Shown here: piece after piece, positions 41,382-49,549 of the stretch
How positions within the stretch are numbered: the first letter of the stretch is position 1
Layout: every line of letters starts with the position of its first letter
DNA from: Burkholderiales bacterium
Lineage (GTDB): Bacteria > Pseudomonadota > Gammaproteobacteria > Burkholderiales > Burkholderiaceae_C
Assembly: GCA_017307865.1 (NCBI GenBank)
Contig: JAFKGE010000041.1
Coordinates: 1-59,551 of the forward strand
Direction of reading: 5' to 3'
Length of the DNA stretch: 59,551 bases
Notes under the pieces: generated by a model
What the model saw: only the letters and a program-made list of their open reading frames with translations
Told to the model about the DNA's origin: nothing
The model's database searches: none
Made by a program: the position numbers and the translations under genes

Positions 41382-41860
41382 CGCACGCTCTCCTCTTCTT
41401 CGGCCGCCTCGGCCAGCGCGTGCGGCGGCAGCGCAATCAGCTCGTCCAGCAGCGCGTAGAGCTGCGTCAGGCGCGCGGGGCCCAGGTGCGCCGCCAGGTC
41501 CTCGTACTGCGACTCGATCGAGTTCGACAGCCCATCGGCCACCGTCAGCCCCTCGTCCGTGGCCCAGACCAGGCTGCGCCGCGCGTCCTCGGCGCTGCGC
41601 TGGCGCGTGACCAGGCCGTCGCGCTCCATGCGCGCCAGCATGCCCGTCAGGCTGGGGCCCAGGATGTAGGCGCGCTCGGCCAGCTGGCCCGTCTCCAGCC
41701 CGTCCTCGGCGTGCTCGCGCAGCACGCGCAACACGCGCCACTGCTGGTCCGACAGCCCATGCGCGCGCAGGGCCGGCCGGCGGTGCTGCATCAGCGCCTC
41801 GCGCGCCTGCAGCAGCAGCAGGGGCAGGTTGCGGTGGGCGAACGCGGCGGTGCGGGGCAT
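41378..41860 (-). CDS. hpaR: MarR-family regulator of the homoprotocatechuate operon
   Basis: A 160-residue winged-helix regulator. The domain runs over residues 36-105: LSDQQWRVLRVLREHAEDGL, LAERAYILGPSLTGMLARME (recognition helix) and DGLVTRQRSAEDARRSL (wing). This matches HpaR, which represses hpa genes until HPA or homoprotocatechuate binds. Here it is the first gene of the operon, not divergent. A 16-bp palindrome touches its start, and the -10-like TATATT inside it lies 6 bases before ATG 41860, so it may be leaderless and autorepressed. Confidence 0.88.
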   Translation of the reverse strand: MPRTAAFAHRNLPLLLLQAREALMQHRRPALRAHGLSDQQWRVLRVLREHAEDGLETGQLAERAYILGPSLTGMLARMERDGLVTRQRSAEDARRSLVWATDEGLTVADGLSNSIESQYEDLAAHLGPARLTQLYALLDELIALPPHALAEAAEEEESVR

Positions 41861-41862
41861 TT

Positions 41863-41878
41863 ATTTAATATATTAAAT
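41863..41878. promoter_or_regulatory. 16-bp palindrome at the hpaR start, candidate HpaR operator
   Basis: ATTTAATATATTAAAT is a perfect palindrome 2 bases from the hpaR ATG, in otherwise GC-rich DNA. It lies in the hpaR / nitronate-monooxygenase divergent region and contains the likely hpaR -10 element. Confidence 0.65.
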
Positions 41879-41913
41879 TTCTGCCGGCAACGCAAGCCGC
41901 TCACAATCAGGGT

Positions 41914-42960
41914 ATGTCCTCATCCTCGCTTCAAGACCGCCTGGGCCTGCGCTGGCCCCTGTTGCAGGCGCCCATGGCCGGTGCGCAGGCCAGTGCCCTG
42001 GCGCTGGCCGTCGGCGGCGCCGGCGCGCTGGGCGCCCTGCCCTGCGCCCTGCTGGCGCCCGATGCGCTGCGGCGCGAGCTGGCCGTCATGGCCGCCAGCG
42101 GCCGGCCCTACAACGTCAACTGGTTCTGCCACACGCCGCCGGTGCCCGACGCCGCGCGCGAGGCGGCCTGGCGCGCGGCGCTGAAGCCTTACTTCGACGA
42201 GCTGGGCCTGGACGTCGACGCCGTGCCGGCCGGCCCGGGCCGCGCGCCCTTCAGCGCCGAGGCGGCCGAGACCATGGCCGAGTTCAAGCCGCCGGTGCTC
42301 AGCTTTCACTATGGCCTGCCCGCGCCGGCGCTGCTGGCGCGCGTCAAGTCCTGGGGCGCTTTCGTGCTGTCGTCGGCCACCACCGTGCGCGAGGCGCTAT
42401 GGCTTGAGGAGCACGGCGCGGACGCCATCATCGCCCAGGGGCTGGAGGCCGGCGGGCATCGCGGGCACTTCCTCAGTGACGACTTGAGCGAGCAAATGGG
42501 CACCTTCGCGCTGCTGCCGCAGGTGGTGCAGGCGGTGAAGCTGCCGGTGATCGCCGCCGGCGGCATCGCCAGCGCCGACGGCGTGCGCGCGGCGCGGGCG
42601 CTGGGTGCCGCGGGCGTGCAGGTGGGCACCGCCTTTCTGTGCGCCGACGAGGCGCTGACCACACCGGCGCACCGCGCCGCGCTGCAAAGCGAAGCCGCAC
42701 GCCACACCGTCATCACCAACCTGGTCACGGGCCGGCCGGCGCGCGGCATCGTCAACCGCGTGATGCGCGAACTGGGGCCGATGAGCGATGCGCCCTCGGC
42801 CTTTCCGCTGGCCACGGCCGCCATGGCCTACCTGCGCGCGCAGGCCGAAAAACAGGGCCGGCTGGACTTCACCCACTTCTGGAGCGGGCAGAACGCCAGC
42901 GGCTGCCGTGCCGCGCCGGCAGCGGACATCACGCGCGCACTGGCGGCGGGCTGGGACTGA
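41914..42960 (+). CDS. Nitronate monooxygenase family flavoprotein
   Basis: A 348-residue FMN-binding TIM-barrel protein of the 2-nitropropane dioxygenase family. Landmarks: PLLQAPMAGAQASALALAV at the N-terminus, the FMN/catalytic-His motif GLEAGGHRGHF, LPVIAAGGIASADGVRAA and GVQVGTAFLCADEA. It probably detoxifies alkyl nitronates. A -10-like CACAAT (41902-41907) lies 6 bases before ATG 41914 with no Shine-Dalgarno. It is divergent from hpaR and convergent with the peroxiredoxin gene. Confidence 0.88.
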   Translation: MSSSSLQDRLGLRWPLLQAPMAGAQASALALAVGGAGALGALPCALLAPDALRRELAVMAASGRPYNVNWFCHTPPVPDAAREAAWRAALKPYFDELGLDVDAVPAGPGRAPFSAEAAETMAEFKPPVLSFHYGLPAPALLARVKSWGAFVLSSATTVREALWLEEHGADAIIAQGLEAGGHRGHFLSDDLSEQMGTFALLPQVVQAVKLPVIAAGGIASADGVRAARALGAAGVQVGTAFLCADEALTTPAHRAALQSEAARHTVITNLVTGRPARGIVNRVMRELGPMSDAPSAFPLATAAMAYLRAQAEKQGRLDFTHFWSGQNASGCRAAPAADITRALAAGWD

Positions 42961-42963
42961 GGA

Positions 42964-43596
42964 TCAGGCCTTGGGCGCCTTGGTGAAGCGCAGGTAGGGC
43001 TTGACCTTGCGGAAGCTGCCGAACTGCTTTTCGGCGTCGGCGTCGGACAGCTTGGGCGACACCACGACCTCGTCACCGGGCTTCCACTCCACCGGCGTGG
43101 CCACCGGGTTCTTGTCGGTCACCTGCAGGGCGTCCAGCGTGCGCAGGATTTCGTCCACGCTGCGGCCCACGCTGGGCGGGTAGGTCAGCACGGTGCGCAC
43201 CACGCGCTTGGGGTCGATGAAGAACACCGAGCGCACGGTCACCAAGGCGTCGGCCTTGGGGTGGAACATGCCGTATTCCTTGGCCACCTTGAGGTCGGGG
43301 TCGGCCAGGATCGGGTAGCCGACCGGCGCACCGCCGACCTCGGCCACGTCCTTGGCCCACTTGACGTGCTCGGCCACCGGGTCGACCGACAGGCCCAGCA
43401 GCTTGGTGCCGCGCTGGTCGAACTCGGCCTTGCGGCGCGCGAAGGCGCCCAGCTCGGTGGTGCAGATCGGCGTGAAGTCCTTGGGGTGCGAGAAGAACAC
43501 GACCCAGTGGCCGGCCGCGTAGTCGCTGAAGTGGATCGACCCCTGGGTGGAGTCGAGGGTGAAGTCGGGGGCGGTCTCGCCCAGTTGCAAGCTCAT
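42964..43596 (-). CDS. 1-Cys peroxiredoxin (Prx6 type)
   Basis: A 210-residue peroxiredoxin reducing hydroperoxides. The peroxidatic Cys is C45 in HPKDFTPICTTELGAF. It is the only cysteine in the protein, so this is a 1-Cys enzyme; the long C-terminal extension (VEWKPGDEVVVSP) is typical of Prx6. Its stop lies 3 bases from that of the convergent nitronate monooxygenase gene. No OxyR site was recognised upstream. Confidence 0.93.
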   Translation of the reverse strand: MSLQLGETAPDFTLDSTQGSIHFSDYAAGHWVVFFSHPKDFTPICTTELGAFARRKAEFDQRGTKLLGLSVDPVAEHVKWAKDVAEVGGAPVGYPILADPDLKVAKEYGMFHPKADALVTVRSVFFIDPKRVVRTVLTYPPSVGRSVDEILRTLDALQVTDKNPVATPVEWKPGDEVVVSPKLSDADAEKQFGSFRKVKPYLRFTKAPKA

Positions 43597-43807
43597 GGTG
43601 ATGGCCTTGTTGCAGTGCTATGCCCGTGCGTATCGCGCCTGCACGCCGCCGCAAAGGGCGCCAGCCAGCCGGCATCAACACCGGCCGGCGCCCCGCATCG
43701 CGCGGGGCGGCCGCAGACGCGAATCAGCATACGCCGATGCGGCGCGCGATGGAAATGGTCAATGGTTGTGAGCACATGACCACAGGCGATATGCGCGCGC
43801 CGGGCCG

Positions 43808-44674
43808 CTACGCGCCGGGCACATCGACCGCCCGAGCGGGCCGCGCCGGCGGCGCCAGCCAGCGCGCCGCCGCGGCCTGCAGGGCTTGCGGATCGCCCGT
43901 GCTGAACAGTTGCAAGTCGGTGGCGCCACTGCCCGGCGCCAGGCCACCGGCGCGCTGCAGCAGCTGGCGCGTGTGGCGTGCCACGGGGGCGCCGGTTTCG
44001 ACCAGTTGCACATCCGGCCCCACCAGGGCGCGCAGCACGTCCCGCGCAAACACGTAGTGCGTGCAGCCCAGCACCAGCGTGTCGATCTGCCCGGATTCGG
44101 TGCCAAATGGGCCTGCAGCGCCCGTGTAGTGTTCGCACAGTGCTTTCATTTTGATAGTCCACGCGCCGCCCGGCGCCGGCTCGGCGGCGGCGCGCTCGAT
44201 GGCGTCGGCCAGGCCGTCGCAGGGCTGCAGCGCAAAGCGCGTCGGCCCCTGCAGCGACTGCAGCAGGCGCGCGAACTTGCCGCTGGCCAGCGTGCCGCGC
44301 GTGGCGAAGACGCCGACGTACCCCGTGCGCGTGACCGCCACGGCGGGCTTGAGCGCGGGCTCCACCCCCACCACGATCAGGCCCGGGTGCTGCCGGCGCA
44401 GCCGGCCGATGGCTGCCGCCGTCGCGGTGTTGCAGGCCACCACCAGCGCCTTGATGCCGTGCGCGCGCCGCAGCCAGTCGGTGATGGCCAGCGCACGCTC
44501 GACCACGAAGGCCTCGCCGCGCTCGCCATAGGGCGCGTGGCCGGCATCGGCCAGGTAGACGAAGCGCTCATGCGGCAATTCGGCCTGCAGCGCGCGCAGC
44601 ACGCTCAGGCCGCCGACGCCGCTGTCGAACACGCCGATGGGGGCCAAGGGGGAAGACGCAGTCAGGGAGGTCAC
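43808..44674 (-). CDS. murI: Glutamate racemase
   Basis: A 288-residue cytosolic enzyme making D-glutamate for peptidoglycan. Catalytic cysteines are in LVVACNTATAAA and DTLVLGCTHYVFA; the N-terminal substrate loop IGVFDSGVGGLSVLRAL is intact. I placed the start at GTG 44674 because a minus-strand GACAAT (44683-44688) lies 8 bases upstream and ATG 44716 or 44728 would overlap radA. About residues 172-190 (IKMKALCEHYTGAAGPFG) are encoded by dispersed repeat copy H in antisense orientation. Confidence 0.9.
   Translation of the reverse strand: MTSLTASSPLAPIGVFDSGVGGLSVLRALQAELPHERFVYLADAGHAPYGERGEAFVVERALAITDWLRRAHGIKALVVACNTATAAAIGRLRRQHPGLIVVGVEPALKPAVAVTRTGYVGVFATRGTLASGKFARLLQSLQGPTRFALQPCDGLADAIERAAAEPAPGGAWTIKMKALCEHYTGAAGPFGTESGQIDTLVLGCTHYVFARDVLRALVGPDVQLVETGAPVARHTRQLLQRAGGLAPGSGATDLQLFSTGDPQALQAAAARWLAPPARPARAVDVPGA
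44104..44159 (+). repeat. Dispersed ~60-bp repeat, copy H, inside murI
   Basis: Reads CAAATGGGCCTGCAGCGCCC, then a middle block and TTTCATTTTGATAGTC. It aligns along its whole length with copy A at 2476-2540. It is antisense to murI and keeps the frame open. Confidence 0.7.
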
Positions 44675-44714
44675 GGCCGGGCATTGTCCGCCTGCCTCGC
44701 TACCATGCTCGCCC

Positions 44715-46103
44715 ATGGCCCAACCCAAGACCGTCTACACCTGCAACGAATGCGGCGCGACCAGCCCGCGCTGGCTGGGCAAGTGCCCCGCCTGCGGCGC
44801 CTGGAACGCGCTGGTGGAGAGCGTGGCCGAGGCGCCGGCCGCCGGCAAGAACCGCCTGGGCGGCGCCTTCAGCGCGCTGGCGCCGAGCGCCGCCGTGCAG
44901 CCGCTGGCGGCCATCGAGGCGGTGGACGTGGCGCGCACGCCCACCGGCCAGGCCGAGCTGGACCGCGTGCTGGGCGGCGGCATCGTCGAAGGCGGCGTGG
45001 TGCTGATCGGCGGCGATCCGGGCATCGGCAAGTCGACGCTGCTGCTGCAGGCGCTGGATGCGCTGCAGCGCGCCAGCCTGCCGACGCTCTACGTCACGGG
45101 CGAGGAAAGCGGTGCGCAGGTGGCGCTGCGCGCCAGGCGTCTGGGCATCACCGGCTCACAGGTGGCGGTGCTGGCCGAGATCCAGCTGGAAAAAATCCTC
45201 GCCACGCTGGGCGCGCAGCAGCCGGCCGTGGCCGTCATCGACTCGATCCAGACCGTCTACAGCGACCAGCTCACCAGCGCGCCCGGCAGCGTGGCGCAGG
45301 TGCGCGAGTGCGCGGCGCACCTGACGCGCTGGGCCAAGGCCAGCGGCTGCGCCATCGTGCTGGTGGGCCACGTGACCAAGGACGGCCAGCTGGCCGGCCC
45401 GCGCGTGCTGGAGCACATGGTGGACACGGTGCTGTACTTCGAGGGCGACACGCACAGCAGCTTTCGCCTGATCCGCGCCATCAAGAACCGCTTCGGCGCC
45501 GTCAACGAGATCGGCGTGTTCGCCATGACCGAGCAGGGCCTCAAGGGCGTCAGCAACCCGAGCGCGATTTTCTTGAGCCAGCACGCCGAGCCGGTGCCGG
45601 GCAGCTGCGTACTGGTCACGCTGGAGGGCACGCGACCGATGCTGGTGGAGATCCAGGCGCTGGTCGATGCGGGTGGCATCAGCCCGCGGCGCCTGTCGGT
45701 GGGGCTGGAGCGCGACCGCCTGGCCATGCTGCTGGCGGTGCTGCATCGCCACGGCGGCGTGGCCACGGGCGACCAGGACGTGTTCGTCAACGCGGTGGGC
45801 GGCGTGCGCATCAGCGAGCCCGCCGCCGACCTGGCGGTGCTGCTGGCCATCACCGGCAGCCTGCGCGCCCGGCCGCTGCCCAAGGGCTTCATCGCCTTTG
45901 GCGAGGTCGGCCTGGCGGGCGAGGTGCGGCCCGCCCCGCGCGGCCAGGAGCGCCTGCGCGAGGCGGCCAAGCTGGGCTTTTCGGTGGCCGTGGTGCCCAA
46001 GGCCAACGCGCCGCGCAAGGCCGACCGCGCGCTGGAGGGCCTCACCATTCACGCCGTCGAGCGCGTGGACGAGGCGATCGCACTGGTGCGCGGATTGGAT
46101 TGA
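44715..46103 (+). CDS. radA: DNA repair protein RadA (Sms)
   Basis: A 462-residue RecA-like helicase promoting branch migration in recombination. N-terminal zinc finger C-x2-C...C-x2-C (TCNECGATSPRWLGKCPACG), Walker A GGDPGIGKSTLLLQ, the RadA-specific KNRFG in AIKNRFGAVNEIGVF, and a C-terminal Lon-like domain (GEVGLAGEVRPAPRG). A -10-like TACCAT (44701-44706) lies 8 bases before ATG 44715, so it may be leaderless. It is divergent from murI, with overlapping promoter space. Confidence 0.95.
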   Translation: MAQPKTVYTCNECGATSPRWLGKCPACGAWNALVESVAEAPAAGKNRLGGAFSALAPSAAVQPLAAIEAVDVARTPTGQAELDRVLGGGIVEGGVVLIGGDPGIGKSTLLLQALDALQRASLPTLYVTGEESGAQVALRARRLGITGSQVAVLAEIQLEKILATLGAQQPAVAVIDSIQTVYSDQLTSAPGSVAQVRECAAHLTRWAKASGCAIVLVGHVTKDGQLAGPRVLEHMVDTVLYFEGDTHSSFRLIRAIKNRFGAVNEIGVFAMTEQGLKGVSNPSAIFLSQHAEPVPGSCVLVTLEGTRPMLVEIQALVDAGGISPRRLSVGLERDRLAMLLAVLHRHGGVATGDQDVFVNAVGGVRISEPAADLAVLLAITGSLRARPLPKGFIAFGEVGLAGEVRPAPRGQERLREAAKLGFSVAVVPKANAPRKADRALEGLTIHAVERVDEAIALVRGLD

Positions 46104-46331
46104 ACCTGCCGCCCCGTTTGCCGTCGAATGCCTGCCAGCGCCCGGGCGGCGCGCACGGCTGAGCAGCACCCGCGCCATGGACTTGGCGCGATCCGACCAG
46201 CAGCGCGTGGCCACCCGACGTATGCTGTGCAAAGCGCAAGCTTGGTGCTGCCACCGCATGACGCGGCAGCCCAGGCACCGCAACTTCGCGGCGCGGTTCG
46301 CTCGCGGGCCGGCCGCAATGGGAGAGTTCGC

Positions 46332-48254
46332 ATGGATGTCATCAGCAACTCCGCCGCGCGTCACGCGCGCCTGCGCGAAGAGGAACTGTCGATCGACGAG
46401 TACCTCGCGCTGTGCCAGAGCGACCCCATGGCCTACGCCAGCGCCGCGCAGCGCATGCTGGTGGCCATCGGCGAGCCCGAGATGGTGGACACGCGCAAGG
46501 ACCCGCACCTGTCGCGCCTGTTCGCCAACAAGGTGATCCGCCGCTATCCGGCCTTTGCCGAGTTCTACGGCATGGACGACTCGATCGACCAGGTGGTGAG
46601 CTTTTTTCGCCACGCGGCGCAGGCGCTGGAAGAGCGCAAGCAGATCCTGTACCTGCTGGGCCCGGTGGGCGGCGGCAAAAGCTCGATCGCCGAGCGCCTG
46701 AAGTACCTGATGCAGAAGGTGCCCTTCTATGCGCTCAAGGGCTCGCCGGTCAACGAGTCGCCGCTGGGCCTGTTCGACCCGGCCGAGGACGGCCCGATGC
46801 TGGAGGAGCAGTTCGGCATCCCCCGGCGCTGCCTGCAGCACGTGCTGTCGCCCTGGGCCGTCAAGCGCCTGGAGGAGTACGGCGGCGACATCCGCCAGTT
46901 TCGCGTCGTCAAGCGCTATCCCAGCATCCTGCGCCAGATCGCGATCTCGAAAACCGAGCCGGGCGACGAGAACAACCAGGACATCTCCAGCCTGGTGGGC
47001 AAGGTCGACATCCGCAAGCTGGAGAACTTTGCCCAGGACGACACCGACGCCTACAGCTATTCGGGCGGCCTGTGCCTGGCCAACCAGGGGTTGCTCGAAT
47101 TTGTCGAGATGTTCAAGGCGCCGATCAAGGTGCTGCACCCGCTGCTGACGGCCACGCAGGAGGGCAACTACAAGGGCACCGAGGGTTTCGGCGCCATTCC
47201 GTTCGACGGCCTGGTGCTGGCGCACAGCAACGAGAGCGAATGGAAGGCGTTTCGCAACAACCGCAACAACGAGGCCTTCCTGGACCGCATCTACATCGTC
47301 AAAGTGCCGTACTGCCTGCGCGTGTCCGAGGAGGTCAAGATCTACGAGAAGCTGATCCGCGAGTCCTCGCTGGCCGACGCCGTGTGCGCGCCCGGCACGC
47401 TCAAGATGATGGCGCAGTTTGCCGTGCTGACGCGCCTGAAAGAGCCCGAGAACTCCAGCATCTTCAGCAAGATGCAGGTGTACGACGGCGAGAGCCTGAA
47501 GGACACCGACCCGCACGCCAAGAGCTACCCCGAGTACCGCGACTACGCCGGCGTGGACGAGGGCATGAGCGGCATCTCCACCCGCTTTGCCTTCAAGATC
47601 TTGTCCAAGGTGTTCAACTACGACAGCACCGAGGTGGCGGCCAACCCGGTGCACCTGATGTACGTGCTGGAGCAGCAGATCGAGCGCGAGCAGTTTCCGG
47701 CCGACCTGGAGACGCGCTACACCGGCTTCATCAAGGAATACCTGTCGCCGCGCTACGCCGAGTTCATCGGCAAGGAAATCCAGACCGCCTACCTGGAAAG
47801 CTACAGCGAGTACGGCCAGAACATCTTCGACCGCTACGTCACCTACGCCGACTACTGGATCCAGGACAGCGAGTACCGCGACACCGACACCGGCGAGGTG
47901 TTCGACCGCAACGCGCTGAACGCCGAGCTGGAAAAGATCGAGAAGCCCGCCGGCATCGCCAACCCCAAGGACTTCCGCAACGAGATCGTCAACTTCGTGC
48001 TGCGCGCGCGCGCCAACAACCAGGGCAAGAACCCGAGCTGGACCAGCTACGAGAAGCTGCGCGTGGTGATCGAGAAAAAGATGTTCTCCAACACCGAGGA
48101 GCTGCTGCCCGTCATCAGCTTCAACGCCAAGGCCAGCGCCGACGAGGCCAAGAAGCACGAGGACTTCGTCACCCGCATGGAATCCAAGGGCTACACGCCC
48201 AAGCAGGTGCGCCTGCTGTGCGAGTGGTACCTGCGCGTGCACAAGAGTTCGTAG
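46332..48254 (+). CDS. prkA: PrkA-type serine protein kinase (YeaG)
   Basis: A 640-residue AAA+ / kinase protein. Walker A is LLGPVGGGKSSIAERLKYL (about residue 112), preceded by FFRHAAQALEERKQ; conserved PrkA segments LLTATQEGNYKGTEGFGAIPFDG and HSNESEWKAFRNNRNNEAFLDR follow. In enterics the yeaGH operon responds to nitrogen limitation and stress. ATG 46332 follows GGAGAG. It is first in a three-gene operon with yeaH and spoVR. Confidence 0.93.
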   Translation: MDVISNSAARHARLREEELSIDEYLALCQSDPMAYASAAQRMLVAIGEPEMVDTRKDPHLSRLFANKVIRRYPAFAEFYGMDDSIDQVVSFFRHAAQALEERKQILYLLGPVGGGKSSIAERLKYLMQKVPFYALKGSPVNESPLGLFDPAEDGPMLEEQFGIPRRCLQHVLSPWAVKRLEEYGGDIRQFRVVKRYPSILRQIAISKTEPGDENNQDISSLVGKVDIRKLENFAQDDTDAYSYSGGLCLANQGLLEFVEMFKAPIKVLHPLLTATQEGNYKGTEGFGAIPFDGLVLAHSNESEWKAFRNNRNNEAFLDRIYIVKVPYCLRVSEEVKIYEKLIRESSLADAVCAPGTLKMMAQFAVLTRLKEPENSSIFSKMQVYDGESLKDTDPHAKSYPEYRDYAGVDEGMSGISTRFAFKILSKVFNYDSTEVAANPVHLMYVLEQQIEREQFPADLETRYTGFIKEYLSPRYAEFIGKEIQTAYLESYSEYGQNIFDRYVTYADYWIQDSEYRDTDTGEVFDRNALNAELEKIEKPAGIANPKDFRNEIVNFVLRARANNQGKNPSWTSYEKLRVVIEKKMFSNTEELLPVISFNAKASADEAKKHEDFVTRMESKGYTPKQVRLLCEWYLRVHKSS

Positions 48255-48277
48255 AAAGCGCCCGAGGACCGCTTGCG

Positions 48278-49549
48278 ATGGCCTTGCACATCATCGACCG
48301 CCGCCTGGCCGGCAAGAACAAGTCGGTGGGCAACCGCGAGCGCTTTCTGCGCCGCTACAAGCAGCAGATCGCCGACGCGGTGCGGCGTGCCGTGGCGCAG
48401 CGCGACATCCGCCACATCGAGCAGGCCGAGAACATCACCATCCCCAAGAAGGACATTCACGAGCCGATCTTCCGCCACGGCGCGGGCGGCGTGCGCGACA
48501 CGGTACACCCCGGCAACGTCGACCATGTGCGCGGCGACCGCATCGCACGGCCCGAGGGTGGCGCCGGCCAAGGCGGCGGCGGGCGCCCCAGCGACAGCGG
48601 CGAAGGCGAGGACGACTTCACCTTCACCCTGAGCAAGGAAGAGTTCATGCAGCTCTTCTTCGAGGACCTGGCGCTGCCGCGCCTGCTGCGCACCCACATC
48701 GGCGAGACGCCGCAGTACAAGACGCGCCGCGCCGGCTTCAGTCACGACGGCACGCCGCACAACCTGGCGGTGCTGCGCACCATGCGCGGCGCCCTGGGCC
48801 GGCGCATCGCCCTGGGCAAGCCGGCCAGCCGCGAGCTGCAGGCGCTGCAGCGCGAGCTGGACGAACTGCTGGCGCAGGACGACGGCACCAGCGAGGCGGT
48901 GGCCGAGCTGCAGCAGCACATCGAGGCGCTGCGCGCGCGCGTCGGCAAGGTGGCGTTTCTCGATCCGATCGACCTGCGCTTTCGCAACCTCACGCGCGTG
49001 CCGGTGCCCAGCAGCCAGGCCGTGATGTTCTGCCTGATGGACGTGTCGGGCTCGATGGACGAGCAGCGCAAGGACCTGGCCAAACGCTTTTTCATCCTGC
49101 TGTACCTGTTTCTCACGCGCCACTACGAGAAGATCGAGCTGGTCTTCATCCGCCACCACGCGCAGGCCGACGAGGTGGACGAGGACACCTTCTTCCACTC
49201 GCAGGAGAGCGGCGGCACGGTGGTCTCCAGCGCGCTGCTGCTGCTCGAGCAGATCATGCGCGCGCGCTACCCGGCGCAGGACTGGAACATCTACGTCGCC
49301 CAGGCCAGCGACGGCGACGACTACGGCGACGACAGCGCCACCTGCCGCAAGCTGCTGACCGACAAGATCCTGCCGCTGGTGCGCTACTTCGCCTACGTGC
49401 AAGTGGCGCCCGAGGAGCAGAACCTGTGGCAGGAATACGCCCAGCTGCCGCCGCTGTTTCCCTGGTTCGCGATGCGCAAGGTGGACGATGCGAGCGAGAT
49501 CTACCCGGTGTTTCGCGAGCTGTTCAAGAAAGAGGGGGCCACTTCATGA
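48278..49549 (+). CDS. yeaH: YeaH/YhbH family VWA-domain protein
   Basis: A 423-residue protein of the UPF0229 family. The N-terminus IIDRRLAGKNKSVGNRERFL is diagnostic, and a VWA-like MIDAS motif D-x-S-x-S is in FCLMDVSGSMDEQRKDLAKR (about residue 255). It is thought to work with PrkA and SpoVR. It starts 23 bases after prkA and overlaps spoVR by four bases (ATGA). Confidence 0.93.
   Translation: MALHIIDRRLAGKNKSVGNRERFLRRYKQQIADAVRRAVAQRDIRHIEQAENITIPKKDIHEPIFRHGAGGVRDTVHPGNVDHVRGDRIARPEGGAGQGGGGRPSDSGEGEDDFTFTLSKEEFMQLFFEDLALPRLLRTHIGETPQYKTRRAGFSHDGTPHNLAVLRTMRGALGRRIALGKPASRELQALQRELDELLAQDDGTSEAVAELQQHIEALRARVGKVAFLDPIDLRFRNLTRVPVPSSQAVMFCLMDVSGSMDEQRKDLAKRFFILLYLFLTRHYEKIELVFIRHHAQADEVDEDTFFHSQESGGTVVSSALLLLEQIMRARYPAQDWNIYVAQASDGDDYGDDSATCRKLLTDKILPLVRYFAYVQVAPEEQNLWQEYAQLPPLFPWFAMRKVDDASEIYPVFRELFKKEGATS

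Noticed and set aside
45156-48242. A 1028-codon minus-strand frame across radA and prkA
   Set aside because: It crosses two well-supported genes in antisense and has low-complexity Leu/Val/His composition. It is a codon-bias artefact.
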